Source: Elusimicrobia bacterium RIFOXYB2_FULL_49_7
GTDB lineage: Bacteria; Fibrobacterota; OXYB2-FULL-49-7
NCBI GenBank assembly: GCA_001800515.1
Contig: MGVN01000099.1
Span: 1,421 to 8,307 of the forward strand
Length of the DNA stretch: 6,887 bases
Reading direction: 5' to 3'
How positions within the stretch are numbered: the stretch's first letter is position 1; every line of letters starts with the position of its first letter. Both the position numbers and the translations under genes were made by a program. Positions 5,536-6,887 of this stretch are shown piece after piece. The notes beneath the pieces were generated by a model, which saw only the letters and a program-made list of their open reading frames with translations, did no database searches and had not been told where the DNA came from.

Positions 5536-6887
5536 CGTCAATTTTTGATCCCTGCCGTTTAAGTCAAAGTTTATTCTTATTTTGCCAGCCGCCGTTTTAA
5601 CCGGGGCATTCTTGCCATCAAGGGAAACTTTACGCAGAGATGTAATTATCTCTATTTCCGCCGGGCAGCCGCTGCATCCTTTTACCGTCATACTGCCGCC
5701 TTTGGCCGTCTTTTTAATTTCCAGTATTTCGGCCGTGGAGTAACGCAATATATCGCCCCATGGCAGCGGCACGTTAAGCGGCAGCACGGAACAGGTGCGG
5801 TTGTGCAGTTTTATTTTTCCGGATACGGGCAGTACGCTTTCCCTTGTTTCACCGGGCAATGCCATGCGCACTTTCGTTTCGCGCGGGGTATCGTGAAAAT
5901 TTCCCAAAAACAGGAACCCGTGCCTGCCGGCGCTGCGGGCGATGGCGCTTATTTCGTCGTCAACCTTTACCGCCGGTTTTACTCCGGCCAGGCGCGCGAA
6001 ATCAAGTATCAAATCACGGTGATAATCGAACATATGGTTTAGGCCGAATCCCAGGATAAGCGCCCTGCCGCCGTCTTTTGAAATATTTAAGCCGCAAGGT
6101 TTTCTCCCGGCACACGTAGCCACGATTTTTGCATCCGCGGCATGGCTGAAAGCCGTGATCCTGCCCTGCGCAAGATAATCATTCTTACCGATATAGAAAA
6201 AGAGCTTCTTAGTGAATGTCGACTCTACGCCCACGGAAAGATAATCCGCGAGAATTGTGCATTTTTTCATGGCGAGATCTTTAACGGGCATGTCGGGATT
6301 TAATATAAGAGTGCCACCGGCCGCCACGTAGGCCGCAAGCTTCGCCTGTGTTTCCGCATCCATGAAATCAAGCGAGAATACCCATAGAGAGCGCTGCTTT
6401 GCCAGTTCTTCGGGCGTCGCCTTCTGTATGTCAACAAAAGTGAAATTGATATTTGCAATCTGCAACAGGCGCGCAAGCCCGTCGTAGAAAAGCTGCATCT
6501 TATCCCACTCCCAGCGCTCTATGTCCGGGCCGGTTAAATATTCCGTGGTATATATCGGCGGGTAAAAACCTATCGCGGTGTCGCATTGCTTTGTTGTCTG
6601 CGCTATCAGCCCGCCGAAGGTTTTAATAAGGCGGCCAAACTCGGACATGGGCGCGAAATGCGCGCGCCTGGCGCCGCGCGAGCTGACAGCCGACTGCCAT
6701 TCATGATAAGTTCCGAATGCGCCGAACTCGGGCAGGTTTGTGCCGCCGGAGAACATATAACAGTTAACGGCGTTAAGCCCGCTGGCCGTGGATGTTTTAA
6801 GGTTTAGTTCGACGTCCTGCGGGTAAAGTTTCGGACGGTCGCGCATTATGCCGGTTTGCAGCTCCGCGCATACGGAAGGTATGCCGG
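5527..6887 (-). CDS. Glycoside hydrolase family 35-like enzyme, C-terminal part (5' end off window)
   Basis: The frame is open through the window edge, so 452 residues are visible and the N-terminal half of the catalytic barrel is missing. Numbering from the first full codon, GIPSVCAELQTG (1-12) matches the GH35 strand carrying the nucleophile, making E8 the predicted catalytic residue. NCYMFSGGTN (41-50) matches the GH35 hallmark YMF-GGTN. A following block (GTYHEWQSAVSSRG, then MSEFGRLIKTFGGL) resembles the end of the GH35 barrel. Residues about 125-290 look like the Rossmann/glutamine-amidotransferase-like domain of GH42 enzymes: SLWVFSLDFMD, KLAAYVAAGGTLILNPD, RALILGFGLNH. From about 300 to the end is all beta (HGFLFLGNFHDTPRETKVRM onward). 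The expected reaction is removal of terminal beta-galactosyl residues. The GH35/GH42 hybrid layout also occurs in archaeal exo-beta-glucosaminidases, so the substrate is open. The acid/base residue and any signal peptide lie outside the window. The ATG at 6846 is internal, since the homologous sequence continues upstream of it. Confidence 0.8.
   Translation of the reverse strand, partial: GIPSVCAELQTGIMRDRPKLYPQDVELNLKTSTASGLNAVNCYMFSGGTNLPEFGAFGTYHEWQSAVSSRGARRAHFAPMSEFGRLIKTFGGLIAQTTKQCDTAIGFYPPIYTTEYLTGPDIERWEWDKMQLFYDGLARLLQIANINFTFVDIQKATPEELAKQRSLWVFSLDFMDAETQAKLAAYVAAGGTLILNPDMPVKDLAMKKCTILADYLSVGVESTFTKKLFFYIGKNDYLAQGRITAFSHAADAKIVATCAGRKPCGLNISKDGGRALILGFGLNHMFDYHRDLILDFARLAGVKPAVKVDDEISAIARSAGRHGFLFLGNFHDTPRETKVRMALPGETRESVLPVSGKIKLHNRTCSVLPLNVPLPWGDILRYSTAEILEIKKTAKGGSMTVKGCSGCPAEIEIITSLRKVSLDGKNAPVKTAAGKIRINFDLNGRDQKLTLF

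Noticed and set aside
5536..5541. TTGACG as the -35 for the barrel-gene promoter
   Set aside because: It would be 23 bases from the only good -10, outside the usable spacer range, so TTGTTT with the extended -10 was preferred.
6844..6846. ATG as the start of the hydrolase gene
   Set aside because: The frame stays open to the window edge and the upstream residues (GIPSVCAELQTGI) match the GH35 nucleophile strand, so this methionine is internal.

Overview
The window is 6,887 bases with every recognisable gene on the minus strand, so transcription runs from high to low coordinates. Both ends are cut inside genes. The organism is a diderm (Gram-negative type) bacterium. Two genes encode outer-membrane barrel proteins, one small exported protein carries a FlgD-like Ig tail of the kind seen with type 9 secretion, and the sensor kinase has a periplasmic CHASE4 domain. 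PorV/PorQ-like barrels beside FlgD-Ig tails are common in Bacteroidota, Fibrobacterota, Elusimicrobiota and several uncultured phyla. I cannot name the phylum from this sequence. No mobile element, CRISPR array, tRNA or rRNA was seen.

Layout in transcription order: (a) 6887-5527, the C-terminal 452 residues of a family 35-like glycoside hydrolase, starting just before the predicted catalytic nucleophile; (b) 5480-4701, a 259-residue exported outer-membrane beta-barrel with its own extended -10 promoter, whose -35 region lies in the last codons of the hydrolase gene; (c) 4698-2881, a 605-residue membrane histidine kinase with a CHASE4 sensor, 2 bases after the barrel gene; (d) a 54-base gap holding a near-consensus sigma-70 promoter; (e) 2826-2425, a 133-residue exported protein made of little beyond a FlgD-like Ig domain; (f) 2413-845, a PorV/PorQ-like barrel with a C-terminal TPR region; (g) 826 to the window edge, a response regulator with the unusual order REC, winged helix, second REC.

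Genes (b) to (g) read as an envelope-plus-signalling locus. The kinase has no receiver of its own. The only visible response regulator lies three genes downstream, after the two envelope genes, and is its plausible partner. The two promoters would let barrel plus kinase and Ig protein plus PorV plus regulator be expressed at different levels. The hydrolase ends 46 bases before the barrel gene and may belong to an unrelated upstream unit. No convincing intrinsic terminator was found anywhere in the window. Intergenic gaps are all under 60 bases, so there is no long empty stretch to describe.
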